Assembly (NCBI RefSeq): GCF_000215745.1
Contig: NC_015663.1
Location: 1,612,001 to 1,676,000 of the forward strand
Length of the DNA: 64,000 bases
Reading direction: 5' to 3'
Source: Klebsiella aerogenes KCTC 2190
GTDB lineage: Bacteria; Pseudomonadota; Gammaproteobacteria; Enterobacterales; Enterobacteriaceae
In this document: positions 49,573 to 59,372 of the stretch, in pieces
How positions within the stretch are numbered: position 1 is the stretch's first letter
Layout: every line of letters begins with the position of its first letter
Notes under the pieces: generated by a model
The model's input: only the letters and a program-made list of their open reading frames with translations
Told to the model about the DNA's origin: nothing
Database searches by the model: none
Translations under genes and position numbers: made by a program

Positions 49573-50466
49573 CTATCCCCGGCGCCCCCGTCTTTGCGTA
49601 TATACCGCATCCATCACGAATATCGCCAGCGCCACCCAGATAAAGGCGAAGGTTACCATCTTATCCGTGCCCGGCACTTCACCGTAGAACGTTACCGCCA
49701 GCAGGAACATCAGCGTCGGACCAATGTACTGGAAAAAGCCCAACGTTGACAGGCGCAGGCGGGTCGCCGCACCGGTAAAGCACAGCAGGGGGATGGTAGT
49801 TACCACGCCCGCGGCCATCAGCAGTAAATTGAGCGACCAGGGGTTGTCTCCCATATGGCTGGTTGGGCTATCGGTGATGCCGAAAAGCCAGATCGCCGCC
49901 ACTGGCAGCAGCCATAGCGTTTCCACCAACATGCCGGTCTGCGCATCGACGGCGATTTTCTTACGTACCAGTCCGTAGAAGGCAAAGCTGAAGGCTAGCC
50001 CAAGGCCGATTACCGGCAGTGAGCCGAAGGTCCAAAGTTGCACCAGCACGCCGCAAAAAGCGAGGATCACCGCCAACCACTGCAGCCGACGAAAGCGTTC
50101 GCCGAGGAAAATCATCCCGAGCACGATATTAACCAGCGGGTTAATAAAGTAGCCGAGGCTAGCTTCCAGCATATGGTGGTTATTGACCGCCCAGATAAAG
50201 AGCAGCCAGTTGCCGCCGACCAGCACTGCAGAGAGCGCGAGCAGGAAGATCTTGCGCGGGGTTTTTAGCAGTTTTTTTACCTGCGGCCACTGGCGGCTGA
50301 CGCTGATGAGCGCCACCATGAAAAAGAAAGACCAGATCACGCGATGGGTCAGGATTTCATCGGCGGGAACGTAGTAAATAAGTTTGAAGTACGCCGGCGC
50401 GATACCCCAGATAAAATAGGCGGCCAGCGCCAGCATAACGCCCAGCCGCGTTTGTTTTGCGTCCAT
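49573..50466 (-). CDS. rarD: RarD, EamA/DMT-family permease
   Basis: 297 residues with ten hydrophobic segments arranged as two EamA repeats. It starts MDAKQTRLGVMLALAAYFIWG, where the YFIWG motif in helix 1 is typical. RarD is linked by annotation to chloramphenicol sensitivity; the physiological substrate is unknown. It lies downstream of yigI on the minus strand, as in E. coli. Confidence 0.93.
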   Translation of the reverse strand: MDAKQTRLGVMLALAAYFIWGIAPAYFKLIYYVPADEILTHRVIWSFFFMVALISVSRQWPQVKKLLKTPRKIFLLALSAVLVGGNWLLFIWAVNNHHMLEASLGYFINPLVNIVLGMIFLGERFRRLQWLAVILAFCGVLVQLWTFGSLPVIGLGLAFSFAFYGLVRKKIAVDAQTGMLVETLWLLPVAAIWLFGITDSPTSHMGDNPWSLNLLLMAAGVVTTIPLLCFTGAATRLRLSTLGFFQYIGPTLMFLLAVTFYGEVPGTDKMVTFAFIWVALAIFVMDAVYTQRRGRRG

Positions 50467-50514
50467 TGGTAGAATCCATTGCCAAAGAGAGTGATGTTAC
50501 TCGATCTGCGGCAA

Positions 50515-50979
50515 TCAACCCACCATATAGGTGGCCGTGGCGCTGGCGATATAAACCTGCTCTTCGTTATGCAGCTCGACGCGAGCCACGGCGACTTTGT
50601 TTCCGGCACGCAGCAGGCTGCTGGTCGCGGTGAAGCGTTCGCCGCGGCCAGGGCGTAAATAATCGACGCGCAAATCGATAGTTCCCATCCGCGAGAGGCG
50701 CTGGCGCAGCTCTTCTTCGTTGATGGTGTCATGGCGAGTCAGGGTGCTGCCGACGCAGACCAACCCCGCGGCGACATCCAGCGCAGACGCAATAACGCCG
50801 CCGTGCAGAATACTCTGCGCCCAGTTGCCAACCATCATCGGCTGATTATTAAAGCTGAGCTGGGCAAACTCTTTTTCATACCGTTCCAGTTCCAGCCCAA
50901 GGGCACGGTTAAAAGGCATATGATAAACAAAAATCTCGCCCACCAGCTTTAGCGCGGCGGCGGCGGTCAGTTCAGACAT
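50515..50979 (-). CDS. yigI: YigI, hotdog-fold thioesterase-like protein
   Basis: 154 residues. It is a PaaI-type hotdog domain with [16 protein letters not shown] (near 60-75), where the aspartate is the usual thioesterase catalytic candidate. It is close to E. coli YigI along its entire length. It is thought to act on acyl-CoA substrates; the natural substrate is not settled. It is upstream of rarD and divergent from pldA. Confidence 0.92.
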   Translation of the reverse strand: MSELTAAAALKLVGEIFVYHMPFNRALGLELERYEKEFAQLSFNNQPMMVGNWAQSILHGGVIASALDVAAGLVCVGSTLTRHDTINEEELRQRLSRMGTIDLRVDYLRPGRGERFTATSSLLRAGNKVAVARVELHNEEQVYIASATATYMVG

Positions 50980-51132
50980 AGCAGAGGTCCATTCGTTAAT
51001 GAAATGTTGATTTTATGCTTCAAAAATATTGATTTCCACTTTCGGAGGCGATAACGCAGCGGGAGGTGGATAAATAGGTAGAATGGCAGCAGGACAAAAC
51101 ATTAATAAGAACCATTCTTCAGGAGAACAGTA

Positions 51133-52005
51133 ATGCGTATCTCTTTAGCCTGGCTGCTGGCGCTTAGCGCGTTACCAGCAGGCGTTCTGGCGCAGGACGC
51201 GCCGATTGAACAAACCGTTCATGACAAACCCGCGGTACGGGGCAGTATTATCGCCAACCTGCTGCAGGATCATGATAATCCGTTCCTGCTTTATCCTTAT
51301 GAGAGCAACTATCTGCTCTATACATGGACCAGCGATCTCAATAAAGAGGCAATTCGTAGTTACGACTGGGCCGATGACGCGCGTAAGGATGAGGTGAAGT
51401 TCCAGCTCAGCCTGGCGTTCCCGTTATGGCGCGGTATTCTCGGCGATAATTCGCTGCTTGGCGCCTCCTATACGCAAAAATCCTGGTGGCAGCTCTCTAA
51501 CAGTAAAGGCTCGGCGCCGTTTCGCGAAACCAACTACGAGCCTCAGCTCTTCCTTGGCTTCGCGACGGATTATGAGTTTGCCGGCTGGACCTTGCGCGAT
51601 ATCGAAGTCGGCTATAACCACGACTCTAACGGCCGTTCCGATCCAACGTCACGTAGCTGGAACCGCCTGTATACTCGCCTGATGGCGCAAAACGGTAACT
51701 GGCTGGTTGAAGTGAAGCCGTGGTATGTGGTCGGCAGCACCGATGATAACCCGGATATTACGAAATACATGGGTTACTACCGCCTGAAGATTGGCTACCA
51801 GCTTGGCGAGGCTATCTTTAGCGCTCAGGGGCAATATAACTGGAATACCGGCTACGGCGGCGCGGAAGTCGGGGTCAGTTATCCTATTACCAAACATGTG
51901 CGCGCCTATACTCAAATCTACAGCGGTTATGGCGAATCACTAATCGACTATAACTTCAATCAGACGCGCGTCGGCGTCGGCGTGATGCTCAACGATCTGT
52001 TTTAA
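51133..52005 (+). CDS. pldA: Outer membrane phospholipase A
   Basis: 290 residues with signal peptide MRISLAWLLALSALPAGVLA and cleavage before QDAP. It is a 12-stranded beta-barrel hydrolase. The catalytic His-Ser pair is in YNHDSNGRSDPTSRSWNR near 161-178, with the supporting Asn upstream or downstream as in the family. It is activated by Ca2+-dependent dimerisation when phospholipids reach the outer leaflet. It ends in NDLF, a barrel C-terminal Phe. Confidence 0.97.
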   Translation: MRISLAWLLALSALPAGVLAQDAPIEQTVHDKPAVRGSIIANLLQDHDNPFLLYPYESNYLLYTWTSDLNKEAIRSYDWADDARKDEVKFQLSLAFPLWRGILGDNSLLGASYTQKSWWQLSNSKGSAPFRETNYEPQLFLGFATDYEFAGWTLRDIEVGYNHDSNGRSDPTSRSWNRLYTRLMAQNGNWLVEVKPWYVVGSTDDNPDITKYMGYYRLKIGYQLGEAIFSAQGQYNWNTGYGGAEVGVSYPITKHVRAYTQIYSGYGESLIDYNFNQTRVGVGVMLNDLF

Positions 52006-52023
52006 TCGTTGCACTCTGGCTCT

Positions 52024-52049
52024 CAGGCGCTGAAAATAGCGCCTGTTTT
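52024..52049 (+). terminator. pldA intrinsic terminator
   Basis: CAGGCGCT-GAAAAT-AGCGCCTG followed by TTTTCTTTT. The stem is a perfect 8 bp. Confidence 0.85.
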
Positions 52050-52072
52050 CTTTTCAGGCGAATGGGGTCAAC

Positions 52073-53899
52073 GTGGCACAGGCGGAAGTATTAAATCAGG
52101 AATCGCTGGCTAAGCAGGTTTTACAAGAGACCTTCGGCTACCAGCAGTTCCGCCCGGGCCAGGAATCGATCATCGCCACGGCGCTGGAAGGCCGCGATTG
52201 CCTTGTAGTGATGCCGACCGGCGGCGGTAAGTCGCTGTGCTACCAGGTACCTGCATTGGTCCTCGGCGGCCTGACGGTTGTCGTGTCGCCGCTGATTTCG
52301 CTGATGAAAGACCAGGTCGATCAGCTGCTGGCGAACGGCGTCGCCGCGGCCTGTCTTAATTCAACGCAAAGCCGCGAGCAGCAGCAAGAAGTGATGGCGG
52401 GCTGCCGCAGCGGGCAGATTCGTCTGCTGTATATCGCGCCGGAACGCCTGATGCTGGACAACTTTCTCGAGCATCTGAGCCACTGGAACTTAGCGATGCT
52501 GGCGGTAGATGAGGCGCACTGTATCTCGCAGTGGGGCCATGATTTCCGCCCGGAATATGCCGCGTTGGGCCAGCTGCGCCAGCGGATGCCGCATATTCCG
52601 TTTATGGCGCTCACCGCCACCGCGGATGACACCACCCGCCGCGATATTGTTCGTCTGCTGGGGCTCAACGATCCGCTGATTCAGGTCAGTAGCTTTGATC
52701 GCCCCAATATCCGCTATATGCTGATGGAGAAATTTAAGCCGCTCGATCAGTTGATGCGATACGTCCAGGATCAGCGCGGTAAATCAGGGATTATCTACTG
52801 TAACAGCCGTTCTAAAGTTGAAGACACCGCCGCCAGGCTGCAAAGCCGCGGCATCAGCGCGGCGGCCTACCATGCTGGTCTGGAAAATGATATTCGTGCC
52901 GACGTGCAGGAGAAATTCCAGCGCGACGATCTGCAGATCGTGGTGGCGACGGTGGCCTTCGGTATGGGCATTAACAAGCCGAACGTCCGTTTTGTGGTGC
53001 ACTTTGATATCCCGCGCAACATTGAATCCTATTATCAGGAAACCGGCCGCGCCGGGCGTGACGGGCTGCCGGCGGAAGCGATGCTGTTTTACGATCCGGC
53101 GGATATGGCGTGGCTGCGCCGCTGCCTGGAGGAGAAGCCCGCCGGGCCGCTGCAGGATATTGAACGTCATAAGCTGAATGCGATGGGCGCCTTTGCCGAA
53201 GCGCAGACCTGTCGCCGTCTGGTGCTGCTGAACTATTTTGGCGAAGGGCGTCAGGAGCCGTGCGGCAACTGTGATATCTGTCTTGATCCGCCAAAGCAGT
53301 ACGATGGCTTAATGGACGCGCGTAAGGCGCTTTCAACTATTTATCGGGTGAATCAGCGCTTCGGGATGGGCTATGTGGTTGAAGTACTCCGCGGCGCCAA
53401 CAATCAGCGTATCCGTGACCTGAACCACGATAAACTGCCGGTGTACGGTATTGGTCGCGAGCAGAGCCACGAACATTGGGTGAGCGTGATTCGTCAGTTA
53501 ATTCACCTCGGACTGGTTACGCAAAATATTGCCCAGCACTCCGCGCTGCAGCTCACCGAGGCCGCGCGTCCGGTACTGCGCGGTGAAGTCCCGCTGCAGC
53601 TCGCCGTGCCGCGTATCGTGGCGCTAAAACCGAAAGCGATGCAGAAATCCTTCGGCGGCAATTATGACCGCAAGCTGTTCGCCAAGCTGCGTAAATTACG
53701 TAAAGCGATCGCCGACGAGGAGAATATCCCGCCCTATGTCGTCTTTAACGACGCGACGCTTATTGAGATGGCCGAACAGTCGCCGCTCACCGCCGGGGAA
53801 ATGCTCAGCGTCAACGGCGTGGGGACCCGCAAGCTTGAGCGCTTCGGTAAAGAATTCATGGCGCTGATACGTGCTCATGTCGATGGCGATGATGAGTAG
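52073..53899 (+). CDS. recQ: ATP-dependent DNA helicase RecQ
   Basis: 608 residues from a GTG (MAQAEVLNQESLAKQVLQET), one shorter than E. coli. Walker A is PTGGGKS near 49-55, the DEAH box is near 146, and QETGRAGRDG is motif VI near 325. The zinc-binding cysteines sit around CGNCDIC near 397, and an HRDC domain closes the protein (VNGVGTRKLERFG). It acts in the RecF recombination pathway. Confidence 0.98.
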   Translation: MAQAEVLNQESLAKQVLQETFGYQQFRPGQESIIATALEGRDCLVVMPTGGGKSLCYQVPALVLGGLTVVVSPLISLMKDQVDQLLANGVAAACLNSTQSREQQQEVMAGCRSGQIRLLYIAPERLMLDNFLEHLSHWNLAMLAVDEAHCISQWGHDFRPEYAALGQLRQRMPHIPFMALTATADDTTRRDIVRLLGLNDPLIQVSSFDRPNIRYMLMEKFKPLDQLMRYVQDQRGKSGIIYCNSRSKVEDTAARLQSRGISAAAYHAGLENDIRADVQEKFQRDDLQIVVATVAFGMGINKPNVRFVVHFDIPRNIESYYQETGRAGRDGLPAEAMLFYDPADMAWLRRCLEEKPAGPLQDIERHKLNAMGAFAEAQTCRRLVLLNYFGEGRQEPCGNCDICLDPPKQYDGLMDARKALSTIYRVNQRFGMGYVVEVLRGANNQRIRDLNHDKLPVYGIGREQSHEHWVSVIRQLIHLGLVTQNIAQHSALQLTEAARPVLRGEVPLQLAVPRIVALKPKAMQKSFGGNYDRKLFAKLRKLRKAIADEENIPPYVVFNDATLIEMAEQSPLTAGEMLSVNGVGTRKLERFGKEFMALIRAHVDGDDE

Positions 53900-53960
53900 T
53901 CAGCCGCGGGAAAAGGTGCCAGAATAGTTTCCTTCTTCACTATTTCCCTGCGAGTTAAAC

Positions 53961-54581
53961 ATGTTGATGCTTTTTCTCACCGTGGCGCTGGTGCACATCA
54001 TTGCGCTAATGAGTCCGGGGCCGGATTTTTTCTTTGTTTCGCAAACCGCGGTGAGCCGCTCGCGCAAAGAGGCGATGATGGGCGTGTTGGGAATCACCGG
54101 CGGCGTAATGGTCTGGGCGGGCGTAGCGCTGCTCGGCTTGCATCTGATTATCGAGAAAATGGCCTGGCTGCATACGTTGATTATGGTCGGCGGTGGGCTG
54201 TATCTGTGCTGGATGGGCTATCAAATGCTGCGCGGCGCGTTGAAGAAAACTGATGTATCGGCAGCGGAACCGCAGGTTGAGCTGGCGCGTAGCGGGCGCA
54301 GTTTCCTGAAGGGCCTGCTGACCAATCTCGCCAATCCGAAAGCGATTATCTACTTCGGTTCGGTCTTTTCACTGTTCGTTGGCGATAACATCGGCGCCGG
54401 TGCGCGTTGGGGGATTTTCCTGCTGATCGTCCTTGAAACGCTGGCGTGGTTCACCATCGTAGCCAGCCTGTTCGCACTGCCGAAAATGCGCCGCGGCTAT
54501 CAGCGGATGGCAAAGTGGATAGACGGCATCGCAGGAACCCTGTTTGCCGGTTTCGGCATTCATCTGATCATTTCGCGCTAA
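53961..54581 (+). CDS. rhtC: Threonine efflux protein RhtC
   Basis: 206 residues, LysE/RhtB family with about six membrane segments. The N-terminal signature is HIIALMSPGPDFFFVSQTAV near 14-33, the classic SPGPD motif. It exports threonine. Its paralogue rhtB lies convergently at 54858-55478. In E. coli the two are separated by a short gap; here the Rpn fragment lies between them. Confidence 0.95.
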   Translation: MLMLFLTVALVHIIALMSPGPDFFFVSQTAVSRSRKEAMMGVLGITGGVMVWAGVALLGLHLIIEKMAWLHTLIMVGGGLYLCWMGYQMLRGALKKTDVSAAEPQVELARSGRSFLKGLLTNLANPKAIIYFGSVFSLFVGDNIGAGARWGIFLLIVLETLAWFTIVASLFALPKMRRGYQRMAKWIDGIAGTLFAGFGIHLIISR

Positions 54582-54597
54582 CTCGTCATGCGATTAT

Positions 54598-54620
54598 CCA
54601 CCCGGTTTGTTGCCGGGTGG
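54598..54620 (+). other. Hairpin after rhtC
   Basis: CCACCCGG-TTTGTTG-CCGGGTGG, a perfect 8-bp stem 17 bases after the rhtC stop. GGCAG follows, not T. It may be a bidirectional 3' end structure. Confidence 0.5.
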
Positions 54621-54628
54621 GGCAGACA

Positions 54629-54846
54629 TTAGTGACGAAGCTGCTGTAGTTCATCCCTGGTCAAACCGGTCATTTCCAGGATAGCATCGTCATCCATGCC
54701 GCGATTGAGCATTGCTGCGGCGACCTGTAAAAGGGCCTGTCGTTTTCCTTCTTTGATGCCTTCTTTGATACCTTTCTCTCTGCCTTCTGCGAGCCACGTT
54801 TCTGCCAGAGTCATTAGCATTCCTCCATGCTGCGGCACATGCTGTG
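54629..54846 (-). pseudogene. C-terminal remnant of an Rpn-type nuclease (PDDEXK, YhgA-like)
   Basis: The minus-strand frame encodes YKLAQHVPQHGGMLMTLAE, a highly charged EGREKGIKEGIKEGK repeat, then a closing helical segment with ILEMTGLTRDEL. This pattern is the C-terminal end of Rpn-type recombination-promoting nuclease/putative transposase proteins, which are about 300 residues. Only about 70 residues are present. The catalytic PDDEXK domain is absent, and upstream the frame runs out of phase into rhtB. It is a truncated leftover rather than a working gene; an internal ATG (54820 or 54814) could still start a short peptide. Confidence 0.7.
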
Positions 54847-54857
54847 CCAGCTTATAT

Positions 54858-55478
54858 TCAGGCGTGACGGGCGGAAGCGAGTAGCGCCCCCACCAGCATA
54901 AACAGCGAGCCAAACACTTTATTCAGCGCCTTCATCTGCTTCGGACCTTTAATCCAGGCCGCAATGCGCTGCGCCAGCGTCGCGTAACCGATCATCACAA
55001 TGATATCGACCACAATGGTGGTGACGCCGAGTACCAGGTACTGCATCACCTGCGGCTGATGCGGGACGATGAACTGGGGAAACAGCGCGGCGAGGAAGAC
55101 GATACTTTTTGGGTTGGTCAGATTGACGAACACCGCGCGTTTATAGAGCTTACCGCGGCTTTGAGTTCGCGCCAGCGTATTCAGGTCAATTGAACCCGCC
55201 GCCCGCCACTGCTGGATCCCCAGCCAGATAAGATAGGCCGCGCCCGCCCATTTCAACACTTCGAATGCCAGTACCGAGCGTGAGAAGAGCGTGCCCAGAC
55301 CGACGCCGACCAGCACGATATGAATGGCCAACCCGGTTTGCAGGCCGGCAATAGAGGCCGCCGCGCCGCGATAGCCGCGGTTGATGGATGTGGTCATGGT
55401 ATTGATCGCGCCGGAACCCGGCGACAGGCTGAGAATGATTGATGTCAGCAGATAAGCGAACCACCACTCGAAGGTCAT
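54858..55478 (-). CDS. rhtB: Homoserine/homoserine lactone efflux protein RhtB
   Basis: 206 residues, LysE/RhtB family ([28 protein letters not shown]). The SPG motif in helix 1 is followed by about five more membrane segments. It exports homoserine and related compounds. It is divergent from pldB with about 110 bases between start codons. The Rpn remnant begins right behind its stop. Confidence 0.95.
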   Translation of the reverse strand: MTFEWWFAYLLTSIILSLSPGSGAINTMTTSINRGYRGAAASIAGLQTGLAIHIVLVGVGLGTLFSRSVLAFEVLKWAGAAYLIWLGIQQWRAAGSIDLNTLARTQSRGKLYKRAVFVNLTNPKSIVFLAALFPQFIVPHQPQVMQYLVLGVTTIVVDIIVMIGYATLAQRIAAWIKGPKQMKALNKVFGSLFMLVGALLASARHA

Positions 55479-55588
55479 GAGAATCTCCCTGATTGTCTAT
55501 TTTTATGCCACAATACGCTATTGCATCAGCATTGTGTGATGTGCGACAAAAAAAACGATTTTCAGCGGTTAACAGGGGTGTAAACCCG

Positions 55589-56581
55589 ATGTTTGGGCAG
55601 CAAAAGGACTGGGACACACGAGAAAACGCGTTTGCGGCCTTTACCATGGGGCCGCTGACGGATTTCTGGCATCAGCGGGAAGAAGCTGAATTTACGGGCG
55701 TCGATAAGGTTCCGGTACGCTTTGTGCGCTTTTGTGCCGCAAATAACGACCGGCTGGTGGTCATTTGCCCCGGCCGCATCGAAAGCTACGTGAAGTATGC
55801 CGAACTAGCCTACGATCTCTTCCACAGCGGCTTTGACGTGATGATTATCGATCATCGCGGCCAGGGGCGCTCCGGTAGGTTACTGTCTGATACCCACCGC
55901 GGTCATGTTGTGCGCTTTAGCGATTATGTTGACGATCTGGCTGCGCTCTGGCAGCAGGAAGTGGTTCCCGGCCACTGGCGTAAACGTTTTATTCTCGCCC
56001 ACTCGATGGGCGGCGCCATTGCCACGCTGTTCTTGCAGCGTCACCGGCAGCATTGCGACGCCATTGCCTTATGCGCGCCAATGTTTGGCATCATCATGCG
56101 CCTGCCGGACTGGATGGTGCGCCATATTCTCGACTGGGCTGAGGGCCATCAGCGTATTCGTGAAGAGTATGCCATCGGTACGGGCCGCTGGCGGGCGCTG
56201 CCGTTTTCGCTCAATGTGTTGACTCACAGTCGCCAACGCTATCGTCGCAACCTGCGTTTTTATGCCGACGATCCGCGGTTGCGCGTCGGCGGGCCGACCT
56301 ATCACTGGGTGCGCGAAGGTATTCTGGCCGGCGAAGAGATATTGTCTGGCGTCGAGAAAGATACGACTCCGACGTTATTGATTCAGGCCGAGGATGAAAA
56401 GGTGGTCGATAACCTGATGCACGACCGCTATTGTGAACTCCGTTCCGCTGCCGGGCACCCTTGTGAAGGCGATAAGCCGCTCGTTATTGAAGGGGCATAT
56501 CACGAGATCCTTTTTGAAAAGGACGCTATGCGCTCAGTCGCGCTAAATGCCATCGTCGATTTTTTCAATCGACATACTTAA
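55589..56581 (+). CDS. pldB: Lysophospholipase L2
   Basis: 330 residues from the ATG at 55589 (MFGQQKDWDTRENAFAAFTM). A much longer in-frame extension reaches toward rhtB but lacks conservation. It is an alpha/beta hydrolase; the nucleophile elbow is AHSMGG near 134-139, the oxyanion-region motif is DHRGQGRSGR near 88-97, and the terminal His is in GAYHEILFEKD. It hydrolyses lysophospholipids at the inner membrane. It is slightly shorter than E. coli (340). Confidence 0.95.
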   Translation: MFGQQKDWDTRENAFAAFTMGPLTDFWHQREEAEFTGVDKVPVRFVRFCAANNDRLVVICPGRIESYVKYAELAYDLFHSGFDVMIIDHRGQGRSGRLLSDTHRGHVVRFSDYVDDLAALWQQEVVPGHWRKRFILAHSMGGAIATLFLQRHRQHCDAIALCAPMFGIIMRLPDWMVRHILDWAEGHQRIREEYAIGTGRWRALPFSLNVLTHSRQRYRRNLRFYADDPRLRVGGPTYHWVREGILAGEEILSGVEKDTTPTLLIQAEDEKVVDNLMHDRYCELRSAAGHPCEGDKPLVIEGAYHEILFEKDAMRSVALNAIVDFFNRHT

Positions 56582-56625
56582 TCCGACGATAGATCTCGTC
56601 GCCCTGCTTAGAGGTTAAATTTTTT

Positions 56626-57426
56626 ATGTACCAGGTTGTTGCGTCTGATTTAGATGGCACGCTGCTTTCCCCCGACCATTTCCTCACCCCCTATGCCAAA
56701 GAGACGCTGAAGCTACTCACCGCGCGCGGGATAAATTTCGTTTTCGCCACTGGCCGCCACTACATCGATGTGGGGCAGATCCGCGATAATCTCGGCATTA
56801 AGTCGTACATGATCACCTCTAACGGCGCGCGGGTACACGATAGCGAAGGTAAACAAATCTTCGCTCATAACCTCGACCGCGATATCGCCAGCGATCTGTT
56901 TGAGATGGTGCGTAACGATGTGAAGATTGTGACCAACGTCTATCGTGAAGATGAATGGTTTATGAATCGCCATCGCCCGGAAGAGATGCGCTTCTTCAAA
57001 GAGGCGGTGTTCAACTACAAGCTTTATGAACCGGGCGAGCTGGATGCGGATGGCATCAGCAAAGTTTTCTTCACTTGTGAAGATCATGAACATCTGCTGC
57101 CGCTTGAGCAGGCTATCAACGCGCGCTGGGGCGACCGCGTGAATGTGAGTTTCTCCACACTAACTTGTCTTGAAGTTATGGCTGGCGGTGTTTCGAAGGG
57201 GCATGCGCTGGAGGCCGTCGCGAAAATGCTCGGCTACAGCCTCAAAGAGTGTATCGCCTTTGGCGACGGCATGAACGATGCCGAGATGCTGTCGATGGCC
57301 GGTAAAGGCTGCATCATGGCGAACGCCCATCAGCGGTTGAAGGATTTGCATCCTGAGCTGGAAGTGATCGGCAGCAACGCCGATGATGCCGTACCGCATT
57401 ACCTACGCAAGCTGTACCTCGATTGA
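56626..57426 (+). CDS. yigL: HAD phosphatase YigL
   Basis: 266 residues (MYQVVASDLDGTLLSPDHF), the E. coli length. It is a Cof-type HAD with motif I DLDGTLL at 8-14 and motif IV FGDGMNDAEML near 210. E. coli YigL dephosphorylates sugar phosphates and pyridoxal phosphate. It also helps relieve glucose-phosphate stress, its mRNA being stabilised by the sRNA SgrS in the pldB-yigL transcript. The 44-base gap to pldB supports the same dicistron here. Confidence 0.95.
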   Translation: MYQVVASDLDGTLLSPDHFLTPYAKETLKLLTARGINFVFATGRHYIDVGQIRDNLGIKSYMITSNGARVHDSEGKQIFAHNLDRDIASDLFEMVRNDVKIVTNVYREDEWFMNRHRPEEMRFFKEAVFNYKLYEPGELDADGISKVFFTCEDHEHLLPLEQAINARWGDRVNVSFSTLTCLEVMAGGVSKGHALEAVAKMLGYSLKECIAFGDGMNDAEMLSMAGKGCIMANAHQRLKDLHPELEVIGSNADDAVPHYLRKLYLD

Positions 57427-57514
57427 TAAAGATTGACGACTGGCTAATAACTGGTCAGTCGTCAACCTCTCTCTCCGCTACAATGCCTGTTCTTTATTCA
57501 TTGAGACGACCATT

Positions 57515-58414
57515 GTGGCGCTATTAATTATCACCACTATCCTGTGGGCCTTTTCTTTTAGCCTGATTGGCGAATACCTTGCCGGTAGCGTCGATAGCTA
57601 TTTTTCCGTGCTGATGCGCGTGGGGCTGGCAGCGCTGGTGTTTTTGCCTTTCCTGCGTACGCGCGGCCAGTCTCCGCGCACCATCGTACTCTATATGCTA
57701 GTGGGGGCGATGCAGCTTGGCATCATGTATTTGCTGGCTTTCCGCGCCTATCTTTATCTGACGGTCTCGGAATTTCTGTTGTTTACGGTCTTTACCCCGC
57801 TGTATATCACCCTGATTTACGATCTGCTCAGCGGTCGTAAACTGCGCTGGGGCTATCTGCTTAGCGCGGCGCTGGCGGTATTAGGGGCGGCGATCATCCG
57901 GTATGACAAAGTCAGCGATCATTTCTGGACCGGGCTATTGTTGGTGCAGTTGTCGAATATCTGCTTCGCCATCGGCATGGTGGGCTACAAGCGTTTGATG
58001 GAAGTCCGCCCGATGCCGCAACACAATGCTTTTGCCTGGTTCTATGCCGGCGCCTTTATCGTGGCGGTAGCGGCGTGGTTTATGCTGGGCAATCCGCAGA
58101 GGTTGCCGACCACCGACCTGCAGTGGGGAATCCTGGTCTGGCTTGGCGTGGTTGCTTCCGGATTGGGTTATTTCATGTGGAACTACGGCGCGACGCAGGT
58201 GGATGCCGGTACGTTGGGGATCATGAATAACGTTCACGTCCCCGCCGGGCTGTTGGTTAATCTCGCAATCTGGCAGGAGCAGCCTCACTGGCCAAGCTTT
58301 ATCATTGGCGCGCTGGTAATCCTGGCTTCGCTATGGGTCCATCGCCGCTGGGTCGCTCCGCACTCCGTACAAACGGCAGATGATCGCAAGCGTGGTTCCG
58401 CGCTGAGCGAATAA
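57515..58414 (+). CDS. yigM: Biotin transporter BioP (YigM), EamA family
   Basis: 299 residues from a GTG ([24 protein letters not shown]). It has ten hydrophobic helices in two EamA repeats, close to E. coli YigM, which was identified as the high-affinity biotin importer. Its last 113 bases overlap the 3' end of the convergent metR, so both C-termini share DNA. The tail [20 protein letters not shown] is conserved with E. coli despite this. Confidence 0.93.
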   Translation: MALLIITTILWAFSFSLIGEYLAGSVDSYFSVLMRVGLAALVFLPFLRTRGQSPRTIVLYMLVGAMQLGIMYLLAFRAYLYLTVSEFLLFTVFTPLYITLIYDLLSGRKLRWGYLLSAALAVLGAAIIRYDKVSDHFWTGLLLVQLSNICFAIGMVGYKRLMEVRPMPQHNAFAWFYAGAFIVAVAAWFMLGNPQRLPTTDLQWGILVWLGVVASGLGYFMWNYGATQVDAGTLGIMNNVHVPAGLLVNLAIWQEQPHWPSFIIGALVILASLWVHRRWVAPHSVQTADDRKRGSALSE

Positions 58415-59255
58415 ACGCTTCTGTTACCGGCTGGCGTTGCTCGCCATCGCGCACTGCAGCATACAGCCGGCTCCACAGTCCTTCTCCCAGGGTTTTGGTG
58501 ACAATTAAACCCTGGCGTTCAAAACTTTCCACCACCCAGTGCGGCAGGGCGGCAATGCCCATCCGCGCGGCGACCATCTGAATCAACAGCAGCGTGTTAT
58601 CGACACTTTTCAACTGTGGGCTGATCCCCGCCGGTTGCAGGAAGTGGCGCCAGATATCCAGTCGCCCGCGCTGTACCGGGTAAATCAGTAACGTTTCCGC
58701 AGCCAGATCCTCCGGGGAGATGCGCGTTTTCGCCGCCAGCGGATGTTCCGGAGCTAACACCAGACGAACTTCATAATCAAACATCGGTGAATAGTGCAGG
58801 CCGCTACGCGGCAAAATATCTGAGGTCATCACCAGATCGAGTTCACCCTGCTGCAGGGCTGGCTGCGGGTCAAAAGTGACGCCGGACTGAAAATCAACTT
58901 CCACCAGCGGCCAGCGGGCGCGGAAGCTTTCCAGCGCCGGGGTGAGCCATTGAATACAGCTATGGCACTCAATCGCCAGCCGCAGACGGGTTTGCTGTGG
59001 TTCATTGCAATCCTGTAGCGCGCGAGCGATCTGCGGCAGTACCTGATTGGCCAACTGCAGCAGAATTTCTCCTTGCGGCGTGAAGCGTAGCGGCTGGCTT
59101 TTACGCACAAACAAACGGAAACCAAGGCGCTGTTCCAGATCGCTAAACTGGTGGGACAGGGCCGACTGGGTTTGGTGCAGGGCTGCCGCCGCGCCCGCCA
59201 GCGAACCGCTGTTCCGCAACGCCTGTAGCGTTTTCAGGTGCTTAATCTCGATCAT
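58302..59255 (-). CDS. metR: LysR-type regulator of methionine genes
   Basis: 317 residues, equal to E. coli MetR. The N-terminal helix-turn-helix is [20 protein letters not shown] plus [21 protein letters not shown] near 29-49, and the effector domain binds homocysteine. It activates metE and metH. It is divergent from metE. A TGAA-N5-TTCA site overlaps its own start, consistent with autoregulation. The 3' end overlaps yigM by 113 bases. Confidence 0.96.
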   Translation of the reverse strand: MIEIKHLKTLQALRNSGSLAGAAAALHQTQSALSHQFSDLEQRLGFRLFVRKSQPLRFTPQGEILLQLANQVLPQIARALQDCNEPQQTRLRLAIECHSCIQWLTPALESFRARWPLVEVDFQSGVTFDPQPALQQGELDLVMTSDILPRSGLHYSPMFDYEVRLVLAPEHPLAAKTRISPEDLAAETLLIYPVQRGRLDIWRHFLQPAGISPQLKSVDNTLLLIQMVAARMGIAALPHWVVESFERQGLIVTKTLGEGLWSRLYAAVRDGEQRQPVTEAFIRSARNHACDHLPFVRSAERPSGDGPIAKPGLPARQ

Positions 59256-59267
59256 GAATGTCCTTCA
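59255..59267. promoter_or_regulatory. MetR site in the metR-metE spacer
   Basis: TGAATGTCCTTCA fits the MetR consensus TGAA-N5-TTCA exactly. It starts at the first base of the metR coding sequence. Confidence 0.8.
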
Positions 59268-59317
59268 CTTCGGCATGAATAATTTGCGCTTGAGGAATAT
59301 ACAGTACCTTTACATTA

Positions 59318-59341
59318 TGGATGTGTAAACATCTGGATGGC
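59318..59341. promoter_or_regulatory. Probable MetJ boxes upstream of metE
   Basis: Three adjacent 8-base units, GGATGTGT, AAACATCT and GGATGGCT, each match 5-6 of 8 positions of the met box AGACGTCT. The inner palindrome GATGTGTAAACATC is clear. They lie 32-55 bases before the metE start, as expected for MetJ-SAM repression. Confidence 0.6.
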
Positions 59342-59372
59342 TAAATGCAAAAAATTCCATAAGGGGCATAAC

